Shown here: positions 1 to 6,202 of the stretch, in pieces
How the letters are laid out: each line of letters opens with the position of its first letter
Numbering within the stretch: position 1 is the stretch's first letter
Assembly (NCBI GenBank): GCA_919901335.1
Contig: CAKKOZ010000096.1
Span: 3,574-18,055, forward strand
Source: Nitrospiria bacterium
GTDB taxonomy: Bacteria; Nitrospirota; Nitrospiria; JACQBZ01
Length of the DNA: 14,482 nucleotides
Direction: 5' to 3'
Translations under genes and position numbers: made by a program
Notes under the pieces: model-generated
What the model saw: only the letters and a program-made list of their open reading frames with translations
Told to the model about the DNA's origin: nothing
Databases searched by the model: none

Positions 1-603
1 CCGGAGGCCGTGGTAATCGTCGTTTCCAATCCGCTGGATGCCATGACGTATGTGACCTACAAGATGACCCGGTTCCCGAGGGAGCGGGTCATCGGCATGG
101 CCGGCGTGCTGGATTCGGCACGGATGGCAACTTTTATCGCACAGGAGCTTCGTGTTTCGGCCGAGACCGTCCGGGCGATCGTGATGGGCGGGCATGGGGA
201 CAGCATGATTCCGCTTTCCCGTCACACGACGGTGGGCGGGGTGTCCGTGACGAAATTGATTTCCAAGGACCGGCTTGATGCGATTGTCCAACGAACCCGT
301 GACGGCGGGGCCGAGATTGTGAAGCTATTGAAAACGGGCAGCGCCTACTACGCCCCTTCCGCGGCCATCGTCGAAATGGTCGAGTCGATCATGAAAGACA
401 AAAAGAATATCCTCCCTTGTGCGGCCCTCTGCAAAGGCGAATACGGGATTTCAGACCTGTTTGTGGGGGTGCCGGCCAAGCTGGGAAACGGCGGCATGGA
501 GGCGATCGTGGAATTGGAGCTCACCCCGGAAGAGACGGCGGGATTGAGGAAGTCGGCCGATGCCGTTAAAGAGCTCTGTGCCGTTGTGGACCGCATGATC
601 TAA
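1..603 (+). CDS. mdh: Malate dehydrogenase, C-terminal part (5' truncated)
   Basis: This is the last ~200 residues of an NAD-dependent malate dehydrogenase (malate to oxaloacetate, TCA or reverse TCA cycle, cytoplasm). The frame is open from base 1, so the N-terminal Rossmann half with the glycine-rich NAD motif lies outside the window. Visible family marks are VVSNPLDAMTY, the substrate-binding stretch MAGVLDSAR, and the catalytic-histidine motif GGHGDSMIPL. The family is normally ~310 residues, so about one third is missing. The LDH/MDH split cannot be settled from this part because the specificity loop is absent, but MAGVLDSAR and the following sequence fit the MDH type found in many bacteria. 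It ends with TAA at 601-603. The next gene has its own promoter 19 bases later. Confidence 0.93.
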   Translation, partial: PEAVVIVVSNPLDAMTYVTYKMTRFPRERVIGMAGVLDSARMATFIAQELRVSAETVRAIVMGGHGDSMIPLSRHTTVGGVSVTKLISKDRLDAIVQRTRDGGAEIVKLLKTGSAYYAPSAAIVEMVESIMKDKKNILPCAALCKGEYGISDLFVGVPAKLGNGGMEAIVELELTPEETAGLRKSADAVKELCAVVDRMI

Positions 604-621
604 ATCGGTTTAAGTTCGCCG

Positions 622-650
622 TTGACTAAGCGGCCATACGGGCTTAGAAT
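622..650 (+). promoter_or_regulatory. Sigma-70-like promoter for the sigma-54 activator gene
   Basis: TTGACT (622-627), a 17-base spacer, and TAGAAT (645-650). Each hexamer has one mismatch to consensus. Transcription would start near 656-658, only about five bases before the ATG at 662, which implies a nearly leaderless mRNA. Confidence 0.6.
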
Positions 651-661
651 GATCTTCGGTC

Positions 662-2026
662 ATGAAAACTCTGGATACCAGGCACGTTGACACCGAGGGG
701 ATCTTCGATTCTCTGAACGACGGCGTTGTCACGATCGGATTAGACAAAAAGATCAAGTATCTGAACAAAGCCGCCGAACGTCTGCTGGGCTATTCCAGGG
801 AAGAAGCCAAAGAGATGTCCTGCGCACAGGTGGTTCGGTGCGCCGCCTGCGACCATGAATGCCTTCTTGAGCAAGCCTTATCCGCCCGCCGGAATATTTA
901 CAACTACGAAACGGTCCTGAGAAATAAAAACGGGAAGCGTGTGATGATCAGCACGAACACCATCCTCCTTAAGAACAAGAGCGGCCGGGTGACCGGGGGT
1001 GTCGAGATCATCCGCGATCGTTCCCAGGTCGAGGCCTTAAACGAGGCCTTGCGGGGAAAATATTCCTTTGAAAATATCATCGGCAAGAACCACCGGATGC
1101 AGAGCGTCTATACCCTCTTGCCCGAGATGGCTCGAAGCGAATCCGGTATCTTGATCGAGGGGGAACCGGGCACGGGCAAGGAGCTTTTGGCTCATGCCAT
1201 TCATGAAAACAGCCCTCGCCGTGAAAAGCCGTTTATCAAGGTCAATTGCGGCGGATTGACCGATGTCATGTTGGCCTGTGAGCTCTTCGGTTACGTCAAG
1301 GGGGCTTTTACCGGCGCCGTCTCCGACCGGGTCGGCCAATTGGAGTTGGCCGATGGGGGGACCCTCTTTCTGGACGAAATCGGCTATATGAGTCCTGCCA
1401 CGCAACTCAAACTGCTCCAACTTCTGAAGGAAAAACAGTTTGAGCGGGTGGGGGAGACCCGGAAGGTTCGGGCGGATGTTCGGATGATCGCGGCCACCCA
1501 TCGCGATCTCAACGCGGCCGTCGAGCAAGCGGAGTTCCTTGGAGAACTTTATGATCAACTGAAAATGGTTCCGGTTGTTCTGCCGCCGCTTCGTGAGCGC
1601 CGCGACGATATTCCGCTTCTTGTCCGGCACTTCCTCAAGCGTTTTAACACCCTGCTGGAGAAAAAGATAAAGTCGGTCGCGCCGGCCGCGATGGACATAC
1701 TGCTGAATTATGATTATCCGGAGAACATCCAAGAACTTGAAAACGTGATGGAGCATGCCGTGGTTTTATGCCAGGGGAGCACGATCCTGCCCTCGCATTT
1801 ACCCAAGGACATATTCTATGTCAAGGATGACTTCATAGACCGGGCCATCGAGCAAGAGGACCCATTCAAGACGCTGGAGCGGCAGTTGGTGCTTAAAGTT
1901 CTTTCTCAGACCGACTGGGACTATCAAGAGGCCGCGTACCGTCTCAAGGTCAGCCGCACAACCCTGTGGAGAAAGATTAAGGAGTTTGGGATAAGCCATC
2001 CCAGGTCGAAACCCTCTCACGTCTAA
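662..2026 (+). CDS. Sigma-54-dependent transcriptional activator (PAS, AAA+, Fis-type HTH)
   Basis: A 454-residue bacterial enhancer-binding protein that would remodel sigma-54 RNA polymerase by ATP hydrolysis. An N-terminal PAS sensor (~10-122) is followed by the AAA+ domain (~138-370): Walker A GEPGTGKE (167-174), the sigma-54-contacting GAFTGA loop (214-219), Walker B GGTLFLDE (232-239) and sensor-I RMIAATHRDL. A Fis-type helix-turn-helix (~405-447, around YRLKVSRTTLWRKIKEFG) closes the protein. The PAS domain carries a cysteine cluster C54-x5-C60-x2-C63-x3-C67 that could bind a metal or iron-sulfur cluster or sense redox state. There is no receiver domain, so it probably senses a ligand or redox state directly. 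No Shine-Dalgarno precedes ATG 662, in keeping with the very short leader. Its target genes are not evident; I saw no clear GG-N10-GC sigma-54 promoter nearby. Confidence 0.93.
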   Translation: MKTLDTRHVDTEGIFDSLNDGVVTIGLDKKIKYLNKAAERLLGYSREEAKEMSCAQVVRCAACDHECLLEQALSARRNIYNYETVLRNKNGKRVMISTNTILLKNKSGRVTGGVEIIRDRSQVEALNEALRGKYSFENIIGKNHRMQSVYTLLPEMARSESGILIEGEPGTGKELLAHAIHENSPRREKPFIKVNCGGLTDVMLACELFGYVKGAFTGAVSDRVGQLELADGGTLFLDEIGYMSPATQLKLLQLLKEKQFERVGETRKVRADVRMIAATHRDLNAAVEQAEFLGELYDQLKMVPVVLPPLRERRDDIPLLVRHFLKRFNTLLEKKIKSVAPAAMDILLNYDYPENIQELENVMEHAVVLCQGSTILPSHLPKDIFYVKDDFIDRAIEQEDPFKTLERQLVLKVLSQTDWDYQEAAYRLKVSRTTLWRKIKEFGISHPRSKPSHV

Positions 2027-2163
2027 CCCATCCCGGAAAGAAGCCCAAGGCCTTCAGCCGATTTAAACGCCGTCCTCGACCGATTCCTTAAAGACTGCTT
2101 TGCGCGGAGCCTGTCGTCTGCTCATCCCACGGACAAGGAAAGGTTGACAGGGCTGTTTTTGTC

Positions 2164-2193
2164 TTGACAGCTTCCTATGGAATGGACTATTAT
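2164..2193 (+). promoter_or_regulatory. Strong sigma-70-like promoter for the zinc-ribbon gene
   Basis: TTGACA (2164-2169), an 18-base spacer, and TATTAT (2188-2193). The predicted start is near 2200. This places the TTG at 2164 and the ATG at 2182 upstream of the transcript, and favours the ATG at 2245 as the real start of the next gene. Confidence 0.6.
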
Positions 2194-2244
2194 CCAAATA
2201 TGAAACACATGGTTTCAGAATTGAAAAATCATGGGTGTTCCGCT

Positions 2245-2442
2245 ATGAAATGCCCGCGCTGCGCAAGTTGCATGGTCCATGAACCCTTTGAGGATCTCAG
2301 GGACGATACGGGCGTACTCTGTTTTTATGGTTGGCGATGCCTCGGTTGCGGCGAGATCATTGATCCCGTGATCTTGGCCAATCGCAAGAACAGGCCTGCT
2401 CCCATGGAGAGCAAAACGCGAAAGCGGCTTATTTTTCGCTAA
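2245..2442 (+). CDS. Small zinc-ribbon protein (65 aa), function unknown
   Basis: A 65-residue cytoplasmic protein with two CxxC knuckles: C3-x2-C6 (MKCPRC, with C9 near) and C32-x2-C35 (WRCLGCGE), plus C26. This is a typical zinc ribbon and may bind nucleic acid or a protein partner. The frame is open further upstream, to TTG 2164, but the promoter at 2164-2193 overlaps that extension. Starting at ATG 2245 puts the first CxxC at residue 3, as in other small zinc-ribbon proteins of the MKCPRC type. The ribosome site is weak (GGGTG ~10 bases upstream). It is monocistronic: the next gene has its own promoter. The C-terminus is basic (KTRKRLIFR). No specific function can be assigned. Confidence 0.75.
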   Translation: MKCPRCASCMVHEPFEDLRDDTGVLCFYGWRCLGCGEIIDPVILANRKNRPAPMESKTRKRLIFR

Positions 2443-2547
2443 AACCCCTGAGAGCGACCCGTCTTATCAGACCTGCGGAGCAAACATTCCGGATTCGTAT
2501 GACAAAATCACCATCGGATTTGTTGGCGATTGATGCGGATTATTGAG

Positions 2548-2577
2548 TTGACAAGCCGAAAGAAAGAGGTGTATTTT
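2548..2577 (+). promoter_or_regulatory. Sigma-70-like promoter of the membrane protein/NuoF/ferredoxin/folE operon
   Basis: TTGACA (2548-2553), an 18-base spacer, and TATTTT (2572-2577). The predicted start near 2584 gives a leader of about 85 bases before ATG 2670. No other convincing promoter was seen up to folE. Confidence 0.55.
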
Positions 2578-2669
2578 ATAAAAGTTTCTTAGGCAAGTAC
2601 ACGTACGGTGTTTTTCACTAAAAGCCGATTTAATTCTCGCGGTTACAACATCCCAACAAAGGAGGAAGC

Positions 2670-3170
2670 ATGCCAGGCGCCGATTTGTTTGAGTTGCTCG
2701 TCCGATGGGTTCATTCTTTAGCCGGAATCACGTGGATCGGTCTGCTTTACTTTTTTAACCTGATCAACGTAAACTTCATGAAGAGTCTTGACGCGGGCAC
2801 CAAAGGGAAGGTCGTGCCGCAATTGATGCCGAATGCGTTGTGGTGGTTTCGCTGGGGTTCGGTGGTGACCGTTCTTGCGGGTCTTCTCCTGGTCATGATG
2901 AATTGGCCCGGCGACGGGTCCTGGCGGTTGTCGATCAGCATCGGGGGAACCTTGGGAATCATCATGTTTCTCAATGTCTGGCTGATCATCTGGCCGAATC
3001 AGAAACGCATCATTCAGATGACGGCCGAAGCGGCGGCCAAGCAGCAAGCCCCGCCCCCGGAGATGGCGGCGATGGCGAGGAGGGCCTATCTTGCTTCTCG
3101 AACCAACTTCTATCTTTCGTTTCCGATGCTCTTCTTCATGGCATCGGCAAGCCATTATCATTGGTTTTAA
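2670..3170 (+). CDS. Four-helix membrane protein of the Urate_ox_N (PuuD N-terminal) type
   Basis: A 166-residue integral membrane protein with about four transmembrane helices (~10-32, ~60-78, ~88-108, ~143-163). Helix 1 has the family-like pattern RWVHSLAGITWIGLLYF with H15; other visible marks are the WWFRWG stretch before helix 2 and a C-terminal SASHYHWF. This resembles the membrane half of PuuD-type urate hydroxylase, which normally has ~400 residues and ends in a cytochrome c domain. That domain is absent here and no CxxCH is present, so a urate-oxidising role should not be assumed. A quinone- or haem-linked electron-transfer role is an inference. The start is well supported by AAGGAGG (2659-2665), 4 bases before the ATG. 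It is the first gene of a tight operon: the NuoF-like gene starts 14 bases after its stop. Confidence 0.75.
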   Translation: MPGADLFELLVRWVHSLAGITWIGLLYFFNLINVNFMKSLDAGTKGKVVPQLMPNALWWFRWGSVVTVLAGLLLVMMNWPGDGSWRLSISIGGTLGIIMFLNVWLIIWPNQKRIIQMTAEAAAKQQAPPPEMAAMARRAYLASRTNFYLSFPMLFFMASASHYHWF

Positions 3171-3184
3171 ACGGAAGGCCGAAC

Positions 3185-4459
3185 GTGACGCAGCAGATCC
3201 TTCTGAACAGCTCAGCCACGGGAACCGTGGATATCCATGCCTACCGGAAGGAAGGCGGCTATCAGGCGTTAGAGAAGGTTCTCCGACAAAATAAACCGCT
3301 TGAGGTGATCGAAGAGATCAAACGATCCGGATTGCGGGGCCGGGGCGGCGCCGGTTTCCCGACGGGCAGGAAATGGGAAATGGTCGCAACCCATCGCGAA
3401 TCGGAACGATATTTGGTGTGCAATGCCGGGGAGCACGAACCGGGGACGTACAAAGATCGCCACCTCCTTCGGCATAATCCGCATCAACTGTTGGAGGGGA
3501 TCGCCATCGGGGCCTTTACCATCGGCGCAAAAGAATCGTTTATCTTCATGAACGGGGCCTTTTCGGAAGAGATTGATCTCGTGCAGCGGGCGATGGATGA
3601 TGCGCGACGGCATGGATTTCTCGGGTCGAATGTTTTAGGCGCCGGTTTTACCTGCGATGTCCGGATTTTTATTGGGCCGGATACGTATGTGGCCGGGGAG
3701 GAGACCGCCCTTCTGGAAGCGATGCAGGGACGTGAAGCCAAGCCCAAACACAAACCCCCCTTCTACCCCACCGTCCATGGGCTGTACGGTAAGCCCACGG
3801 TGGTCAACAACGTTGAAACATTGGCGAACATTCCGCACATTCTCTTCCATGGGTCAGAATGGTTCCGATCGTTCGGGACCCGGACCTGTCCCGGGATGAT
3901 GCTCTTTTCGATCAGCGGCGATGTCAACCGTCCCGGCGTATATGAACTTCCCCTGGGAATCCCTCTGCGGAAACTGATCGATGACTATGGCGGCGGGATC
4001 AAGGAGGGGCGGGCGCTCAAGGCGGTTTATCCGGGCGGTCCGTCTCAGGCCTTTCTGATGCCGAAGGATCTTGACGTGCCGATGGACTTCGATTCGCTCA
4101 AGGCCGTCGGGTCCGGTCTGGGTTCCGCGGGCGTCATCGTTCTGGATGATACCCGCTGCATGGTCGAACAAACCATGAAGTTCTGCAATTTTTTTAAGGA
4201 CGAAAGCTGCGGCCAATGCCCTCCCTGCAAGATGGGAACCCGTTATCTTCATCAGATTCTCGAAAAAATCGAGGCCGGATGCGGGAAGCCGGAAGACCTC
4301 CAGACGCTTCAACAGCTCAGCGGTTTTGTCAAAGGACGCGGGGACTGCACTGTGATCACCGCGGCCGCGGTGGCGGTGGAATGCAGCCTGCGCCACTTTC
4401 CGGACGAGTTTGAATCCCATATCAAAGAGCATCGTTGCACGATGAAGGTCGTGTCCTAA
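3185..4459 (+). CDS. nuoF: NuoF-like NADH dehydrogenase flavoprotein subunit (FMN, 4Fe-4S)
   Basis: A 424-residue homologue of the complex I 51-kDa subunit, which takes hydride from NADH onto FMN and passes electrons to a 4Fe-4S cluster. FMN/NADH motifs: GLRGRGGAGFPTGRKW (49-64), CNAGEHEPGTYKDR (79-92), AGEETALLEAMQG and VVNNVETLANI. The 4Fe-4S cysteines are SCGQCPPCKMG plus a fourth Cys 39 residues on (GRGDC). An SLBB segment lies between. The family normally reads NADE at the FMN contact; here it is NAGE (G82). GTG 3185 is chosen because GGAAGG (3173-3178) precedes it by six bases, the length matches the family, and longer starts overlap the upstream gene. No NuoE or NuoG is adjacent; a small 2Fe-2S ferredoxin follows instead, so it may act as a free-standing NADH:ferredoxin module. 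Confidence 0.92.
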   Translation: MTQQILLNSSATGTVDIHAYRKEGGYQALEKVLRQNKPLEVIEEIKRSGLRGRGGAGFPTGRKWEMVATHRESERYLVCNAGEHEPGTYKDRHLLRHNPHQLLEGIAIGAFTIGAKESFIFMNGAFSEEIDLVQRAMDDARRHGFLGSNVLGAGFTCDVRIFIGPDTYVAGEETALLEAMQGREAKPKHKPPFYPTVHGLYGKPTVVNNVETLANIPHILFHGSEWFRSFGTRTCPGMMLFSISGDVNRPGVYELPLGIPLRKLIDDYGGGIKEGRALKAVYPGGPSQAFLMPKDLDVPMDFDSLKAVGSGLGSAGVIVLDDTRCMVEQTMKFCNFFKDESCGQCPPCKMGTRYLHQILEKIEAGCGKPEDLQTLQQLSGFVKGRGDCTVITAAAVAVECSLRHFPDEFESHIKEHRCTMKVVS

Positions 4460-4485
4460 CGAATTGGCTCCGGCTGGAATCGTTT

Positions 4486-4767
4486 ATGCCCAAGGTCATT
4501 TTTCATCCGTCCGGAAAAAGCGGAGAGGTTCCCGAGAAAAAGACGGTGCTCGAAGCGGCCGAACTCCTGGGCGTGGAACTGGCGCATGAATGCGGAGGAT
4601 TCGCCACCTGCAGCACGTGCCGGGTGGTTGTTGAAGATGGACACGAAAACCTTTCGGAAATCGAGTTTGATGAAGAGAACATGCTGGAGGTGGCCGCGCT
4701 GCTTCCACCGCATCGGTTGTCCTGCCAGGCCAAGATCTTGGGCAACGTGACCGTCCAGATTCCATGA
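4486..4767 (+). CDS. 2Fe-2S ferredoxin, adrenodoxin/Isc type
   Basis: A 93-residue ferredoxin carrying one electron on a 2Fe-2S cluster. The ligands are C36-x5-C42-x2-C45 (CGGFATCSTC) and C80 (RLSCQAK), the spacing of adrenodoxin and Isc-Fdx rather than plant-type ferredoxins. ATG 4486 gives a compact family-like N-terminus (MPKVIFHPSG). Longer starts run into the upstream gene. The ribosome site is weak (GGAAT, ~7 bases upstream). It begins 26 bases after the NuoF-like gene and ends at TGA 4765-4767, which overlaps a possible folE start. Pairing with NuoF suggests it is the electron partner of that flavoprotein. A role in iron-sulfur cluster assembly, usual for Isc-Fdx, is possible, but no isc genes are near. 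Confidence 0.9.
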   Translation: MPKVIFHPSGKSGEVPEKKTVLEAAELLGVELAHECGGFATCSTCRVVVEDGHENLSEIEFDEENMLEVAALLPPHRLSCQAKILGNVTVQIP

Positions 4768-4796
4768 GAGTCCACTCAACACGAGACGAGATCACG

Positions 4797-5408
4797 ATGA
4801 AAGCGGAACAAAAGACGCAGCAACTACAGGAAATAATTGAACGGCTCCTACGGCTGGTAGGAGAAAATCCTTCCCGTGGCGGATTGATTAGAACGCCGGA
4901 GCGGGTCGCGAAGATGTTTAATTTCTTAACCAAGGGATACACGCAGGACATTGATGAAGTCCTAAACGGCGCCCTCTTCCCCATCAAATATGATGAGATG
5001 GTGATCGTCAAGAATATTGATTTCTTCAGCCTGTGCGAGCATCATCTCGTCCCGTTTTTCGGGAAATGCCATATCGCATATCTTCCGGATAAGAAAGTCA
5101 TCGGCCTGAGCAAGCTTCCCCGGATCGTGGAGGTTTTCAGCCGGCGACTCCAGGTTCAAGAACGGCTGACGCAGCAGATTGCCGAGACCCTCCAGGAGAA
5201 AATCAAGCCGCGGGGCGTGGCGGTCGTGATGGAAGCCCAGCATCTCTGCATGATGATGCGGGGGGTGGAAAAACAAAACGCGACGGCGATCACCAGCGCG
5301 ATGTTGGGCGGGTTCCGCACGCGCCGTGAAACCCGTCAAGAATTTCTCGAGCTGATCAAGCGGGGCCCGGCTCAAAAAGGGGCGCCCGCTTGGCATCACG
5401 ACGACTAA
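4797..5408 (+). CDS. folE: GTP cyclohydrolase I
   Basis: Converts GTP to 7,8-dihydroneopterin triphosphate, the first step of tetrahydrofolate (and often queuosine or biopterin) synthesis. It is a cytoplasmic homodecamer in the family. Zinc and active-site residues are present: C80 and H83 in SLCEHHLVPFFG and C151 in HLCMMMRG. The core motifs GLSKLPRIVEVFSRRLQVQE and VEKQNATAITSAM are intact. From ATG 4797 the protein has 203 residues, typical of the family. ATG 4764 is in frame, overlaps the ferredoxin stop as ATGA and adds 11 residues; translational coupling would favour it, but neither start has a clear ribosome site. The zinc cysteine makes this type I-A rather than the zinc-independent FolE2. 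It converges with marC, with eight bases between stops. Confidence 0.95.
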   Translation: MKAEQKTQQLQEIIERLLRLVGENPSRGGLIRTPERVAKMFNFLTKGYTQDIDEVLNGALFPIKYDEMVIVKNIDFFSLCEHHLVPFFGKCHIAYLPDKKVIGLSKLPRIVEVFSRRLQVQERLTQQIAETLQEKIKPRGVAVVMEAQHLCMMMRGVEKQNATAITSAMLGGFRTRRETRQEFLELIKRGPAQKGAPAWHHDD

Positions 5409-5416
5409 TCTTTGCG

Positions 5417-6052
5417 TCAGCGATGGTCGGTGAAATAGTGCTGAATTCCGGTCAGGATGAACTGCATCGCGATGGATGCCAGGATGATGCCGAGAATCCG
5501 CGTTAAAATCCGCATGCCGGTTTCCTTGAAAAGGGCGACGACCCGATCCGAGCTCCTGAGAATCAGGTAGACTAGGAGGGCGTTCAACCCAATGGCCGCC
5601 ATCAAAGCGCCCATGAGGCCGGCCGATGTGGCCTGGGCCGTTAGGACGATCACGGTCGAAATGGCGCCCGGGCCGCTCAGCATCGGAATGGCCAACGGGA
5701 TGATCGCGACGTCTTCTCGGGCCAGGCCTTCTTGATCTTCTTCGGGGGTATGGCGGGTCCGAAGGCTCTTGGCCTCCACCATGTCCAGCGCGATCTTGAG
5801 AAGGATGACCCCGCCCGCGATTCGAAACGCGTCGATGGTGACGCCGAAAAATTGAAAAATACGGTTCCCGAGAAATGCGAAGACGGTCAGGATGATAAAA
5901 ACCGCCACCGCGGCTTTTTTCGCCATCCGGACCCGTTCGGCATGGGTATTGTGCGGGGTGATCGAGAGGAACATCGGCGTGTTCCCGATCGCATCCACAA
6001 TTACAAACAGGGATACGAAGGCTGTGACGAAGAAGGGGAAAAGGGAGGACAT
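5417..6052 (-). CDS. marC: MarC/YhgN-family inner membrane protein
   Basis: A 211-residue integral membrane protein with about six hydrophobic helices and a hydrophilic central loop (KSLRTRHTPEEDQEGLARED). Family marks are SLFVIVDAIGNTPMFLSI near the N-terminus and IIPLAIPMLSGPGAISTVI at the start of the second half, which is the MarC signature. The two halves look like an internal repeat. MarC was named for multiple antibiotic resistance, but that link has not held up and the transported substrate, if any, is unknown; the symbol denotes the family only. The start ATG at 6050-6052 has no strong ribosome site. A minus-strand promoter candidate lies at 6081-6109. The stop is eight bases from the folE stop, with no hairpin between. 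Confidence 0.88.
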   Translation of the reverse strand: MSSLFPFFVTAFVSLFVIVDAIGNTPMFLSITPHNTHAERVRMAKKAAVAVFIILTVFAFLGNRIFQFFGVTIDAFRIAGGVILLKIALDMVEAKSLRTRHTPEEDQEGLAREDVAIIPLAIPMLSGPGAISTVIVLTAQATSAGLMGALMAAIGLNALLVYLILRSSDRVVALFKETGMRILTRILGIILASIAMQFILTGIQHYFTDHR

Positions 6053-6080
6053 GGCGTTGAATCAATCCCGTGTTCGACGT

Positions 6081-6109
6081 ACTTTAATCAATTCCGGCCG
6101 GCATTGCAA
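6081..6109 (-). promoter_or_regulatory. Candidate promoter for the MarC-family gene
   Basis: Read on the minus strand: TTGCAA (6109-6104), a 17-base spacer, and TAAAGT (6086-6081). It lies about 30 bases upstream of the marC ATG. The -35 and part of the spacer share a 16-base sequence, with one mismatch, with the promoter region of the sulfite-oxidase-like gene. Confidence 0.4.
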
Positions 6110-6141
6110 GCCTGATTTGCGTGCCTGATTTGACATCCGGA

Positions 6142-6170
6142 TCGACAACGGCCGCCGTTTTGAGTATAAT
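6142..6170 (+). promoter_or_regulatory. Promoter for the YqhA-family gene, with a palindrome in the spacer
   Basis: TCGACA (6142-6147), a 17-base spacer, and a perfect TATAAT (6165-6170). The start near 6177 gives a short leader to ATG 6203. The spacer begins with a perfect inverted repeat AACGG-CCG-CCGTT (6147-6159), a possible operator. Confidence 0.6.
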
Positions 6171-6202
6171 GCTCTTACGTTATTTCCAAAGGAGAGACGG
6201 GG

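Noticed and set aside
1037..1756. Minus-strand open frame of 239 codons inside the sigma-54 activator gene
   Set aside because: It is a shadow of a well-supported gene with intact AAA+ motifs on the plus strand, and shows no domain of its own.
2840..3184. 115-codon N-terminal extension of the NuoF-like gene
   Set aside because: It overlaps the upstream membrane protein gene and resembles no NuoF; GTG 3185 has a ribosome site and gives the normal length.
4962..6065. Long minus-strand open frame of 367 codons
   Set aside because: It overlaps folE and marC in a different frame, is full of Arg, Pro and His with no recognisable domain, and is explained by the high GC of the two real genes.
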